Assembly: GCA_002476625.1 (NCBI GenBank) | Contig: DLLC01000038.1 | Coordinates: 4,188 to 43,300, forward strand | DNA from: Porphyromonadaceae bacterium UBA7572 | GTDB taxonomy: Bacteria > Bacteroidota > Bacteroidia > Bacteroidales > Muribaculaceae | Reading direction: 5' to 3' | DNA length: 39,113 nucleotides | In this document: piece after piece, positions 16,423-23,996 of the stretch | Numbering within the stretch: position 1 is the stretch's first letter | Layout of the letters: each line of letters opens with the position of its first letter | Notes under the pieces: model-generated | Database searches by the model: none | Seen by the model: the letters and a program-made list of their open reading frames with translations, nothing else | Told to the model about the DNA's origin: nothing | Program-made: the position numbers and the translations under genes

Positions 16423-16504
16423 ACACTTTTTTTTCAAGATGATATTATAAAGAATGTGAAAACCCGTCGCGCAGTGCGGTGGCATGCGAGATGATTCTGG
16501 CCGG

Positions 16505-16538
16505 CTTCCGCTTTTTTATAAAAAAACGGGGGCGGAAG
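16505..16538. repeat. Inverted repeat upstream of tRNA-Ser
   Basis: CTTCCGC and GCGGAAG form a 7-bp stem enclosing a T6-A-T-A7 self-complementary centre and a GGGG run. It lies between the divergent mltG and tRNA promoters, about 20 bases upstream of the tRNA -33 box. Role unknown; it could insulate the two transcription units. Confidence 0.45.
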
Positions 16539-16558
16539 AAGAAAAGTTGAAGAAAAGT

Positions 16559-16589
16559 TTTGGATAATTGAAAAATGTTTGTACCTTTG
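16559..16589 (+). promoter_or_regulatory. Promoter of tRNA-Ser
   Basis: TTTG (16559-16562) and TACCTTTG (16582-16589) are 19 bases apart, both exact matches to the Bacteroidota consensus. The tRNA starts 33 bases downstream of the -7 box, leaving a short 5' leader for RNase P processing. Confidence 0.8.
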
Positions 16590-16621
16590 CACTCGCTAAA
16601 AGCAATTCAGCACAAAGCACT

Positions 16622-16709
16622 GGAGAGGTGGGTGAGTGGCTGAAACCAGCAGTTTGCTAAACTGCCGTAGGAGATTATCCTACCGCAAGTTCGAATCTTG
16701 TCCTCTCCG
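16622..16709 (+). tRNA. tRNA-Ser (anticodon GCU)
   Basis: An 88-base class II tRNA. The 7-bp acceptor stem is GGAGAGG with CCTCTCC plus discriminator G. The anticodon arm GCAGT-TTGCTAA-ACTGC carries GCU, reading AGC and AGU. A long variable arm (CGTAGG...CCTACC) follows, as expected for tRNA-Ser. The T arm is GCAAG-TTCGAAT-CTTGT. CCA is not encoded (GCATCA follows), so it must be added enzymatically. It has its own promoter and a terminator 5 bases downstream, making a single-gene unit. Confidence 0.96.
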
Positions 16710-16713
16710 CATC

Positions 16714-16746
16714 AAACGGTTGTGATTCACTTCGCAGCCGTTTTTT
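16714..16746 (+). terminator. Terminator of tRNA-Ser
   Basis: AAACGGTTGTGA pairs with TTCGCAGCCGTTT (two G-U pairs) around a short loop, followed immediately by a T run. It starts 5 bases after the tRNA. Confidence 0.85.
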
Positions 16747-16776
16747 GTTTGTGTTTGAATATCTATTTTTAATTTG
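16744..16776 (+). promoter_or_regulatory. Possible promoter of the lipoprotein gene at 16785
   Basis: TTTG (16744-16747) and TTAATTTG (16769-16776, one mismatch to TAnnTTTG) are 21 bases apart. The -33 element lies in the T run of the tRNA terminator. The ATG at 16785 is only 8 bases beyond the box, which implies a nearly leaderless mRNA. Confidence 0.45.
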
Positions 16777-16784
16777 ACGCGACA

Positions 16785-17444
16785 ATGAACAAATTATTAT
16801 GGATTTTTTCGTTAGTGATGGTAGTGGCGTTAGGCTCATGTTCGGGAAAGCGAAATGAGAGCGTGCGTGCCGACCGCCCCGATACCGTGGTGCTTAAGGC
16901 GGGCCCTGACTCAATACTGGCGGTGGTGGGCTCGGCTTCAACAGCCGACCGGCTACAATTGGTGTTGAAATTCCAGCACGAGTTTCCCGACACGGTGAGT
17001 GTGACGCTTCCTGATGCGCTTCGTCTGCAGGGTGATAAGGAAAAGAGTGTGGAGAAGGCGACGTTTGCCGTGGGAAGAGTGGTGAAGGCCGTGATTTCAC
17101 GCGAGGAATCGGGTGAATACGCGCTTCACGCACTGACTGATGTGACAGAGCCTTTTGTAAAAGCGTGCGACCGGTATATGGGCACATGGATTACGCCCGA
17201 CAGCCTTGCCCTTACACTGACCGTGGCAAAAGGCGGTGTGGCTTCAGCTGGCCACTCTCCTAAGTTACACTATTCAGAGTGGCGGTTTCGGAATTTTGAT
17301 TTTAGCGCTATACTGCTGACGGGTGAAGGCAATGTGTGCGACACCGCTATGGTGGCTGATGGAAAGCTCACACTCCACTCCAAGCAAGGGAAAGGCGTGG
17401 TGAAAATTGTGACGTTTGTAAGGCAGAAGCAGAAAGATAAGTGA
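16785..17444 (+). CDS. Lipoprotein, possibly lipocalin-like
   Basis: A 219-residue lipoprotein with a clear signal (MNKLLWIFSLVMVVALGSCSG, lipobox LGSC). The middle (about 30-125) is of unknown type. The C-terminal 80 residues (YMGTWITPDSLALTLTVAKGG...W...LTGEG...KLTLHSKQGKG) have the GTW start and alternating strands of Bacteroidota lipocalin-like domains. This is recognition by pattern only, so ligand and role are unknown. No acidic export signal follows the Cys, so it may stay on the periplasmic face. It is a single-gene unit that converges on the small membrane protein gene 11 bases away without a visible terminator. Confidence 0.7.
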   Translation: MNKLLWIFSLVMVVALGSCSGKRNESVRADRPDTVVLKAGPDSILAVVGSASTADRLQLVLKFQHEFPDTVSVTLPDALRLQGDKEKSVEKATFAVGRVVKAVISREESGEYALHALTDVTEPFVKACDRYMGTWITPDSLALTLTVAKGGVASAGHSPKLHYSEWRFRNFDFSAILLTGEGNVCDTAMVADGKLTLHSKQGKGVVKIVTFVRQKQKDK

Positions 17445-17455
17445 TCGCACATCGG

Positions 17456-17641
17456 CTATTTGCTGGTGGCCATGGTGGGCTGTTCTGCCACTGTGGCACT
17501 GTGCTCGGCCTTGTCAGGCAAAATGTGACTCAAGACGACGCATACCATCACGAGTAGGAGAAATATCAAGAGACTCAGCACATTGCGCTTCTTTATTTCC
17601 TTTAGCTTCTTTTTGTCATTCTCTATGTAGTCTTTACTCAT
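17456..17641 (-). CDS. Small single-helix membrane protein
   Basis: A 61-residue protein. A highly charged N-terminus (about 1-19, rich in Lys, KKKLKEIKKRN) is followed by one membrane helix (about 20-42, VLSLLIFLLLVMVCVVLSHIL) and a polar tail. No family recognised. Two tandem TAATTTTG boxes lie 8 and 16 bases upstream of the ATG, which supports it as a real, separately transcribed gene. The positive-inside rule predicts a cytoplasmic N-terminus. Confidence 0.65.
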   Translation of the reverse strand: MSKDYIENDKKKLKEIKKRNVLSLLIFLLLVMVCVVLSHILPDKAEHSATVAEQPTMATSK

Positions 17642-17648
17642 AATGGTG

Positions 17649-17664
17649 CAAAATTACAAAATTA
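17649..17664 (-). promoter_or_regulatory. Two tandem -7 boxes before the small membrane protein gene
   Basis: On the minus strand TAATTTTG occurs twice back to back (17664-17657 and 17656-17649), each matching TAnnTTTG. Transcription could start at two points 8 bases apart. No clear -33 TTTG is found. Confidence 0.45.
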
Positions 17665-17691
17665 ATTTGTACGAGAAAATGGGCTGCGGTG

Positions 17692-18138
17692 CTAAACATC
17701 GTTTTGCTTGAGGGGTGGTTGCTGATGCTTTGGTGGCGCAGCCTCAGGCATGTAGCAATAGGCGATGATAGCAGGTACTACAGAAGATATGAACTGTATC
17801 CATGAAAATGTGCTGATGCATGAGGCTAATCCCACAATAGCTCGTAGTGAATACATTGCCACAATGATGACGCAGACCGCTCTTGTGAACGGAAGCCTCT
17901 TTACCTTGCCAGCGGCGGATAGGGCGTAAAGTCCTGCGATAGCGAATCCTGCCGCCAGTCCAGCCGTGACGGCGTAGAGTATGCTTGCGTGTCCGAAGGC
18001 AGCCCTATACATTAAATCCCTGATTCCGTAGGCCTCAAATGCCGCGTCGAGGTTGAATAGGCAAGCCAGATGACCGGCTGCGATTATGAAGTGTAGCCAT
18101 GCGCCCGTTTTAAGGCGTACTATTTTTGATTTTTCCAT
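17692..18138 (-). CDS. Four-helix membrane protein, unknown function
   Basis: A 148-residue integral membrane protein with about four hydrophobic segments (near 11-30 AWLHFIIAAGHLACLF, 47-73, 84-103 and 105-128) and a Pro/Lys/Gln-rich polar tail. The HFxxAxGHLxCLF start resembles small DoxX-like or DUF-type membrane proteins, but I cannot assign a family. Its start overlaps the end of the acetyltransferase-zinc-ribbon gene by 19 bases, so the pair is translationally coupled and probably functionally linked. Confidence 0.75.
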   Translation of the reverse strand: MEKSKIVRLKTGAWLHFIIAAGHLACLFNLDAAFEAYGIRDLMYRAAFGHASILYAVTAGLAAGFAIAGLYALSAAGKVKRLPFTRAVCVIIVAMYSLRAIVGLASCISTFSWIQFISSVVPAIIAYCYMPEAAPPKHQQPPLKQNDV

Positions 18139-19007
18139 CGTTTCAGCATTGGGAAGAACGTAAGCATCGTTTGTTTGTATTGTTCGCGCGTGATGGCTTG
18201 GCCGGTATTCGCATTATACACGTCGACAAATTGTGCACAATGCTCTATCATTTCGTTCATCGTGCATTCATGTGTGAACTTTCCTCCGGCATAGCAGTGC
18301 TTGCAGTAGTTGAAGTTGATGCTGCCGTCTGCATTGGCTCCGCATATGGCATCTTCGGTGAGTGGCATGCCGCAGCTTTGACAGAACTGTGGCAGTTGGC
18401 CTTCGGTTATATGCTTGTCTTTTTTGGGAAATGATGCTTCGTAATCCGTGAATTTGTCGGGAAGTTCGTCTGCCACGAAATAAGGTTTAGGTGTGTGGTA
18501 GGTGCCGGTCCTTCCGCTGAGGTATCTAGGAGTCAGCTCCTTGGCAAGAAAATACGGCACTTCAGCATCTTTCGGCTCGCCGTGATAGTGGATTCCGATG
18601 GTACTTGCCACCACAAACCCAGCATGGCGGTAGAAGCCTAACCGCCCTTCCATACAGACAATGCCTAACCCCATTTGCTTTGCTTTATCGAGTGAATAGT
18701 TGAGCAGGCGTAGCCCATAACCCTTGCGTTTGTAGCGGGGATGAATGCTGATAGGGCCGAAAGTCGAGGCGGGAATTTCCTTGCCGTCGTCGCCAGCGAT
18801 TGAGGCTTTGCTATACATCACGTGCCCAATGATTTTGCCGTCTTCCTCCATCACGAAGTCGAGCTCGGGAATGAAAAGAGGGTGGCTGCGGAATTGGTTG
18901 AGCACAAAGTGCTCTGTGCACCCGGGTCGGTATTCGTTCCAGAATGCCTCACGGGTGAGATTTTCTACCTCTCGATAGTCTGATGGCTGTTCGTTTCGAA
19001 TGTTCAT
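18120..19007 (-). CDS. GNAT acetyltransferase fused to a zinc-ribbon domain
   Basis: A 295-residue two-domain protein. Residues 1-155 form a GNAT fold: MNIRNEQPSDYREVENLTREAFW start, GHVMYSKA strand, and the acetyl-CoA loop FGPISIHPRYKRKGYG at 83-98. Residues about 207-290 are a putative zinc-ribbon domain (PF12674 type), with Cys209 and Cys212 (CQSCGMPL), Cys222, Cys235 and Cys238 (YCKHC) and Cys248, then NEMIEHCAQF and a C-terminal ITREQYKQTMLTFFPMLKRWK, the usual tail of that family. Both domains normally occur as separate proteins. The GNAT part probably acetylates a small molecule or protein; the zinc ribbon may recognise it. It has a strong own promoter and is coupled to the four-helix membrane protein. 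Confidence 0.87.
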   Translation of the reverse strand: MNIRNEQPSDYREVENLTREAFWNEYRPGCTEHFVLNQFRSHPLFIPELDFVMEEDGKIIGHVMYSKASIAGDDGKEIPASTFGPISIHPRYKRKGYGLRLLNYSLDKAKQMGLGIVCMEGRLGFYRHAGFVVASTIGIHYHGEPKDAEVPYFLAKELTPRYLSGRTGTYHTPKPYFVADELPDKFTDYEASFPKKDKHITEGQLPQFCQSCGMPLTEDAICGANADGSINFNYCKHCYAGGKFTHECTMNEMIEHCAQFVDVYNANTGQAITREQYKQTMLTFFPMLKRWKNQK

Positions 19008-19095
19008 GATCTTTCTTTCTCTAAAATAAAATGGTAATAATTAATAATAGCAACAAATGTGTTGGTTGTCAAAAAAAATTCATTGGTAAGTAGTG

Positions 19096-19127
19096 CAAAA
19101 ATAGCTATTTTTAAGAAAATAAACAAA
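19096..19127 (-). promoter_or_regulatory. Promoter of the GNAT-zinc-ribbon operon
   Basis: Minus-strand TATTTTTG (19103-19096) and TTTG (19127-19124) are 20 bases apart, both exact. The leader to the ATG at 19007 is about 84 bases. Confidence 0.72.
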
Positions 19128-19206
19128 TGAAGCTGTGGTTATTGATTTTGCTCTTCGTTTGACGAGCCAGTGTAACTGTCGTGTGCCATATAGTAATCGG
19201 CTATAA

Positions 19207-19596
19207 TTAGGGGGTGTTCGAAATATTGGCTAAATAGGAGACTCTAATGGCCTTTGGCAGTTTGCTCACTACCAGCCGGTAAGATTCCACAATCAGCTCC
19301 TTGACCGTCTGTGAGGGCAGGCTTTCAAAATACACGTCGCTCCAGTGCTTTTTGTTCCAGTGATAGGCAGGCGTAATGGCGCTGTAGCGGTCGCGCAGCT
19401 CCTCGTTTCTTTCTGGTGAAAGTTTACAGGCAAATCTGTGGCCACCGTCCTTTCGGTCGTATTTTCCGCCTCCCAGCCAAAGGCAAATGAAGATTTTGCC
19501 CTCGATGCGGAAAGTGATAATGTCGTCGCCAAAAGGCTGGTCTTCGGTTACACCGGAAAGCGACAGTGCAAAGTTCCTTACGTCTTCAATGTTCAT
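19207..19596 (-). CDS. MmcQ/YjbR family protein
   Basis: A 129-residue protein of the MmcQ/YjbR (PF04237, CyaY-like fold) family. Visible patterns are MNIEDVRNFALSLSGVTEDQPFG at the start, a central strand with FRIEGKIFICLWL, LSPERNEELRDRY, ITPAYHWNKKHW, and the conserved end ELIVESYRLVVSKLPK. Members are described as DNA-binding by structure, but no role is established. The frame stays open to 19629, but ATG 19596 matches family starts and the -7 box at 19627-19634 leaves it a normal leader of about 25 bases. Monocistronic by spacing. Confidence 0.88.
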   Translation of the reverse strand: MNIEDVRNFALSLSGVTEDQPFGDDIITFRIEGKIFICLWLGGGKYDRKDGGHRFACKLSPERNEELRDRYSAITPAYHWNKKHWSDVYFESLPSQTVKELIVESYRLVVSKLPKAIRVSYLANISNTP

Positions 19597-19626
19597 GCCA
19601 ATTTTAATATTAAAAAATGTGTGGCA

Positions 19627-19634
19627 CAAAAATA
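19627..19634 (-). promoter_or_regulatory. -7 box of the YjbR-family gene
   Basis: Minus-strand TATTTTTG fits TAnnTTTG, about 31 bases upstream of ATG 19596. It overlaps the alternative start codon region near 19629, which argues for the shorter protein. Confidence 0.5.
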
Positions 19635-19744
19635 ATCATTTTCTCTTGATATCCCATCACCGTTTTTTCTTAGTAGCGGTGTGTGTGGATATTGTTTTTT
19701 GTGTAAAAATGATTAATTGTGCTGCTGTAATGTCTTTTTTTGTG

Positions 19745-19752
19745 TATTTTTG
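19745..19752 (+). promoter_or_regulatory. -7 box of the secreted T9SS-like protein gene
   Basis: TATTTTTG fits TAnnTTTG. The leader would be about 70 bases and contains a small hairpin GCCGA-N7-TCGGC near 19783-19799. No matching -33 TTTG. Confidence 0.45.
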
Positions 19753-19827
19753 TGGTCAAAAAGACGCGGATACTATCAAATTGCCGAATAGAGGTCGGCA
19801 AAAACTACAACTTATAAAAACATTTTT

Positions 19828-21594
19828 ATGTCAAACAAATTCTTTGTTTTGGGATTGGCCGCCACATTATTTTGCGGTTATTCTTCCAAAGGGCTGGCGG
19901 CTGCCAATTCGCAGAAAGCTCCAGCCGGAACCGATACCATTTGCCAGGTTCCGTATTTTGAAAACTTCAACGACGAGAGTAAAGTGCTGAATCCGAAATC
20001 TACCTGCGATTATAAAGGGTGGACTATATTCGGCGCAAGCGGCAACACCAAGCGTTTTAAGGTGCGCAAGAACTCCACGCTGAGCCCTGCCGGCGACGGC
20101 AACTACCTTGTGAACAGCACTGTGTACGGTGCGCGCAACGACTGGGCCATTTCACCCGCAATCGCACTGAAAGCAGGCAAGCAATACACGGTGTCGTGCA
20201 AGATTCTTGCCACAGGCGGCACGAGTTCACTGAAGGAGAGCATCAAGATAACCGCTGGCACCGACACCACCGAGGTTGCCCAAAGCACAGTGGTGCTTGA
20301 CTTGCCAAACGCCAATTATAAAGAATGGACCACCGTGAGCGGTGAGCTCGTGCCCGCAGCCGATGGCAACTACTACATTGGTTTCAACAACTACACACAG
20401 CAGCGCGGCTACGTTGTGGCAATTGATGATGTGTCGGTTACAGCGGCAGAGTCGAACGAGGCGGTGGCTGCCTTCACGGTTCCAAGCGATGGCATTTTCA
20501 CCAGCGCGAAAGAGATGATTCTCTACCCCGACAATGCGCTCACGCTCACTAACCAGTCGCAGAACGCCACGAGCTATCTGTGGACCACTGGCGCAAACCC
20601 CGCCACATCGGAAGAGAAAACCCCAACGGTGAGTTTCCCTGCCTCTGGCACCTACACCATTACACTGAAAGCCTCCAACGACAACAGCGAGAGCACAGCC
20701 AGCGAGGATTTGGCGGTGAAACTTATCGATGCGGAATACGAAGGGACTGTATCGACAGTAGGCGCAAAGGACAAGGTGAATGCCGAGGCGCTGAAATATT
20801 CCTCACAGAGTATCAGCACAGAATACAAACTCGGCTTCAACAAGTATTACAATAAGTTTGCCGAGAAATTCACACTTCCAGAAAAGGCGCAGGCACTGGT
20901 GGAAGGCTTCAAGTTTAATATTGACGCCTATGGCAGCGGATATGTGATGAGCCAGAAGGACTATCCTGTGAGCATCAAGATTGTGGGCGACAAAGACGGA
21001 CTGCCCGATGAGACTAAAGAATTTGGGAAATTAAGCACTACCGAACTGGCATTGTTTGGCAGTGCCACGGTGAGCAATGCCGTACTGAATGTGACACTTA
21101 CCACCCCAATAGAGGTGGAAGGCACCTTCCATGTGGTGTTTGACATCGACCAGTCGCTTCAAAACGATTTGCTGAATTATCTTTCATTCGGCAGCTTCTA
21201 TCACGCATCTGAAAATGCCTCGTTGTCAGTGTATTTGAAAAGTGGAGCAGTGGAAGGCTTGAGTGAGGGCTGGAATAAGGCGTTCAGCATCACCAAGGAC
21301 GATGCCGACAAAAAGCTCGGCTGGAATGTGGGTGTGAATATGACGTTGAAGCCTTATGCCACCACCGGAGCCGCCACCGTGGCAAAATCTGGCGTAGCTG
21401 TTACTGCCCAAGATGGCGTTGTTTCCATCAGTGGCATTACTGAGGCCACCGACGTGGCCATCTACAATATTTTAGGCACAAAGCTCTACCAAGCCACCGC
21501 CACAGGCAATGTCACGGTGAACGCTTCGGCCTTCGCTGGTTCGATCTGCATAGTGAAGGTGGGCGGCCAGTCGTTTAAGCTGCTTTTGAAATAG
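19828..21594 (+). CDS. Secreted PKD-domain protein with T9SS-like C-terminal sorting domain
   Basis: A 588-residue extracellular protein. It starts with a signal peptide (about 1-25, ending GLAAAN). Residues about 40-210 form a choice-of-anchor J or MAM-like beta-sandwich (VPYFENFND, WTIFG, NDWAISPAIAL, VVAIDDVSV). A PKD-like domain (about 215-300) shows SYLWTTG and SGTYTITLKASN. A second beta-rich region (about 310-505) is not recognised. The last 75 residues resemble a type A T9SS sorting domain: GVVSISGI, VAIYNILGTKLYQ, and a strand ending KLLLK. Secretion by T9SS with cell-surface anchoring is inferred; no T9SS machinery is in this window. No catalytic residues are seen, so an adhesin or binding role is likely. 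A hairpin with a T run follows. Confidence 0.8.
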   Translation: MSNKFFVLGLAATLFCGYSSKGLAAANSQKAPAGTDTICQVPYFENFNDESKVLNPKSTCDYKGWTIFGASGNTKRFKVRKNSTLSPAGDGNYLVNSTVYGARNDWAISPAIALKAGKQYTVSCKILATGGTSSLKESIKITAGTDTTEVAQSTVVLDLPNANYKEWTTVSGELVPAADGNYYIGFNNYTQQRGYVVAIDDVSVTAAESNEAVAAFTVPSDGIFTSAKEMILYPDNALTLTNQSQNATSYLWTTGANPATSEEKTPTVSFPASGTYTITLKASNDNSESTASEDLAVKLIDAEYEGTVSTVGAKDKVNAEALKYSSQSISTEYKLGFNKYYNKFAEKFTLPEKAQALVEGFKFNIDAYGSGYVMSQKDYPVSIKIVGDKDGLPDETKEFGKLSTTELALFGSATVSNAVLNVTLTTPIEVEGTFHVVFDIDQSLQNDLLNYLSFGSFYHASENASLSVYLKSGAVEGLSEGWNKAFSITKDDADKKLGWNVGVNMTLKPYATTGAATVAKSGVAVTAQDGVVSISGITEATDVAIYNILGTKLYQATATGNVTVNASAFAGSICIVKVGGQSFKLLLK

Positions 21595-21628
21595 GCGTAG
21601 AATATTAAACAAAACGCCGATGAAAAAT

Positions 21629-21666
21629 GGCACTGCAAGGCTTCTGAACTTGCTGTGCCTTTTTTT
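21629..21666 (+). terminator. Terminator after the secreted PKD protein gene
   Basis: GGCACTGCAAG pairs with CTTGCTGTGCC (one mismatch) around a 9-base loop, followed by seven T. It begins 35 bases after the stop. Confidence 0.85.
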
Positions 21667-21701
21667 GTGCCGACTTGAGCAAAAATCGTGGCGAGTACGG
21701 G

Positions 21702-21733
21702 TTTGGGCTTTTGGGGAAAATAGCCTACCTTTG
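21702..21733 (+). promoter_or_regulatory. Promoter of the HD hydrolase gene
   Basis: TTTG (21702-21705) and TACCTTTG (21726-21733) are separated by 20 bases, both exact consensus. The leader is about 35 bases. Confidence 0.78.
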
Positions 21734-21773
21734 TAGGCCAATAACGCATTTTTAAATAAACGAAAACAATACA

Positions 21774-22406
21774 ATGACAATGGATATAGAGAAAAACAAG
21801 CAGGAATTCAACGACTTGCTCCGCAGTGTGGGGCGTGAGGGCACCGACTATCTGATTGAGGACCTTGAGGATTTGGGATTCTATGAGGCTCCGTCGAGCA
21901 CGCGCTTTCATTTGGCGTGCGACGGTGGTAACGTGCAGCACTCGCTCAACACCTGCCGCGCAGGACTGATGCTCCGCGAGCAAATCATCCAGATGCGCCC
22001 AGAAATGGAGCGCGAATTGCCAAAAGACAGTGTGATAGTGGCATGCCTGCTGCACGACGTGTGTAAGGCCGACGTTTACAAGAAGGTGGTGAAACGCCGT
22101 AAAGACCATTATGGCAACTGGGTGGACGTGAAAGGCTATGACGTGGATTACGGCAACTTTCCGATGGGCCACGGCGAGAAGAGCGTGATAGTGGTGCTTC
22201 GGAGCGGCTTCGACATTCACGACAACGAGATGCTTGCCATCCGCTGGCACATGACCGCCTGGGACTTGGCGTTCCAGAGTCCGGAACAGAAAAATAACTT
22301 AAACACCGCGCGCGACAAGTATCCCTTGTGTGGCTTGGTGCAGCTTGCCGATGGCATTGCCGCCAATCTGATAGAGTGGGGCACTGATGAGCAAGAACTT
22401 CTTTGA
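21774..22406 (+). CDS. HD-domain phosphohydrolase
   Basis: A 210-residue metal-dependent hydrolase of the HD superfamily. Candidate metal ligands are His56 in QHSLNT, the His94-Asp95 pair in LLHDVCK, a further His in GHGEKS and an Asp in QLADGIAANLIE. Such proteins often cleave nucleotides or act in signalling; the substrate cannot be read. The first residues are charged and soluble, so it is cytoplasmic. ATG 21774 and ATG 21780 are both possible. The good upstream promoter and the 62-base gap to the following DD-peptidase gene, with no terminator, suggest the two may be co-transcribed. Confidence 0.85.
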   Translation: MTMDIEKNKQEFNDLLRSVGREGTDYLIEDLEDLGFYEAPSSTRFHLACDGGNVQHSLNTCRAGLMLREQIIQMRPEMERELPKDSVIVACLLHDVCKADVYKKVVKRRKDHYGNWVDVKGYDVDYGNFPMGHGEKSVIVVLRSGFDIHDNEMLAIRWHMTAWDLAFQSPEQKNNLNTARDKYPLCGLVQLADGIAANLIEWGTDEQELL

Positions 22407-22468
22407 CACAGTGATGTGTCGTATTCCTTTATTTTGACCTAATAATACAGCATAACAAACATAACACA

Positions 22469-23893
22469 ATGAAAAGAAATGCCATTTTACTACTATTTGC
22501 CTTGATGGCACTGATGGGGCAAGCCCTAAGCCGTGATGCCGCGCAAAAAGCCATCAACGCATTCGGCACCGACAGTGCGCTGGCGCATGCGTCGGTCACC
22601 ATCGCCGTTTACGATGTTCAAGCCGATACGCTTGTGGCAGGATTCAATCCCGATATGTCGTGCATCACCGCTTCTACGATGAAAACCGTGACCTCATCGA
22701 GCGCACTATGCCTGCTCGGCCCGAACTTCACGTTCAAGACCCGCGTGCTGCTGATTGGTGAGCGGAAAGGCAAGAAATTTAAAGGCCGCATACATGTGGA
22801 AGGGTCGGGCGACCCCACGCTGGGCAGCGTGTTTTTCCCCGCTAATCCCAACATTGTGGAGGAGATTGCCAATCAGCTTAGAGCGTGTGGCATAGAGAAA
22901 ATAGAGGGAGAAATCACTGTGGACTCCTCTATGATTCCTTGGCCATCGACCAACGGCTGGTGGGAAGTGGGCGACTTGGCGTGGAGCTATGGAATGGGTG
23001 TTCATGGCTTCAACTTTTATGACAATCGCGCTAACCTGAAATTCACGGCGAAAGATGGTGAAGTACTGAATGGACGGTTTGAGCCAGCAGTGCCAGAATT
23101 GCAGATTATCAATAAGTTGAGCTCGGCAAAGAATGCCGACAACATAGACTTGCGGCTCGAAGAGGGCATCCCCGCCATCGCTGTGTGTGGCACTGCCGCC
23201 AATCAAGACTATGATATGCGAGTGGCTATTCCTACGCCAGAGGCTTTGTTCATCGACAGTCTTTCCCGCACGCTCACGGCGGAAGGATTCAAGCTGAAGT
23301 TGAAACCCGTGAAGCTGGAGAAAATAAAGCATGCAGTGCAGCAGGAACTGCTTGTGCACCAGTCGCCAATTTTGGCCGACATTATCACCTCGCTTCTCGA
23401 TCGCAGCGACAATATGTTTACCGAAGGGCTACTCCGCGCTGTGGCTCACTACACTGGACATGAGGCCATTGCCACCGCCGGTGTGGCTGTCATCGACAGC
23501 CTGTGGCGCAGCAAGGGGATTGACACGCGGCCGGTGTTTCAGCATGACGGAAGCGGCTTGGCACGCGCCAACAAGGCATCCGCGCGCTTTTTCGCACAGA
23601 TGCTCACCTATATGGCAAAACACCCGGTGGAAGGCGTGCGATTGAGCCAGCTGATGCCTCCTGTGCGTAGGCGCATCGGAAAGCTCATTCCCTCCACACC
23701 ACTTGCCGAGAATATGGTGGTGAAAAGTGGCAGCATGAACAGCGTGCAGTGCTTTGTGGGATATTTCCCGGCAAAGCGCCCGAGGTATGCATGGGCGCTG
23801 CTTGCCAACAACTGGAACGGCACTCGCTCCGACTTGCGCAACAAAATGGACGAGATGCTGATCAGCCTGTTCGGACAGAATGAAATTGAATAA
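22469..23893 (+). CDS. dacB: D-alanyl-D-alanine carboxypeptidase/endopeptidase, PBP4 type
   Basis: A class C penicillin-binding protein that trims terminal D-Ala and cuts DD-crosslinks in peptidoglycan. The 474-residue precursor has a signal peptide (about 1-20) and all three active-site motifs: SxxK as Ser69-Thr-Met-Lys72, SxN as Ser313-Asp-Asn315, and K(S/T)G as Lys419-Ser-Gly421. The long insert between the first and second motifs is the PBP4 domain. GSGDPTLGS near 112-120 and the HDGSGLARANKAS block are also typical. It is periplasmic. With MltG elsewhere in the window it represents wall remodelling. Confidence 0.95.
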   Translation: MKRNAILLLFALMALMGQALSRDAAQKAINAFGTDSALAHASVTIAVYDVQADTLVAGFNPDMSCITASTMKTVTSSSALCLLGPNFTFKTRVLLIGERKGKKFKGRIHVEGSGDPTLGSVFFPANPNIVEEIANQLRACGIEKIEGEITVDSSMIPWPSTNGWWEVGDLAWSYGMGVHGFNFYDNRANLKFTAKDGEVLNGRFEPAVPELQIINKLSSAKNADNIDLRLEEGIPAIAVCGTAANQDYDMRVAIPTPEALFIDSLSRTLTAEGFKLKLKPVKLEKIKHAVQQELLVHQSPILADIITSLLDRSDNMFTEGLLRAVAHYTGHEAIATAGVAVIDSLWRSKGIDTRPVFQHDGSGLARANKASARFFAQMLTYMAKHPVEGVRLSQLMPPVRRRIGKLIPSTPLAENMVVKSGSMNSVQCFVGYFPAKRPRYAWALLANNWNGTRSDLRNKMDEMLISLFGQNEIE

Positions 23894-23952
23894 AAATGCT
23901 AACGAGGCTAAAAAAATTTCATTTCGATAGCGCAACTACAAATTAATTTAAT

Positions 23953-23960
23953 TATGTTTG
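23953..23960 (+). promoter_or_regulatory. -7 box of the zinc-ribbon/acidic protein gene
   Basis: TATGTTTG fits TAnnTTTG. It overlaps an in-frame TTG at 23958 and so supports ATG 23997 as the true start, with a leader of about 30 bases. No exact -33 TTTG. Confidence 0.5.
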
Positions 23961-23996
23961 CACCGGATTTACTTATGCAAACAAAATATTAAGTCT

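Noticed and set aside
17642..17691. Terminator for the GNAT-zinc-ribbon operon
   Set aside because: No stem-loop with a T run is seen on the minus strand; only the tandem -7 boxes of the next gene are present.
19140..19206. Open stretch after the YjbR-family gene (minus strand, ending EEQNQ) that could be a frameshifted C-terminal tail or a 16-residue peptide
   Set aside because: The YjbR-family protein already ends at the normal family position, and the extra stretch has no family match, promoter or start support.
21486..22250. 254-codon minus-strand frame across the HD hydrolase gene
   Set aside because: It overlaps a terminator, a consensus promoter and the HD gene, all on the plus strand, and has no recognisable domain.
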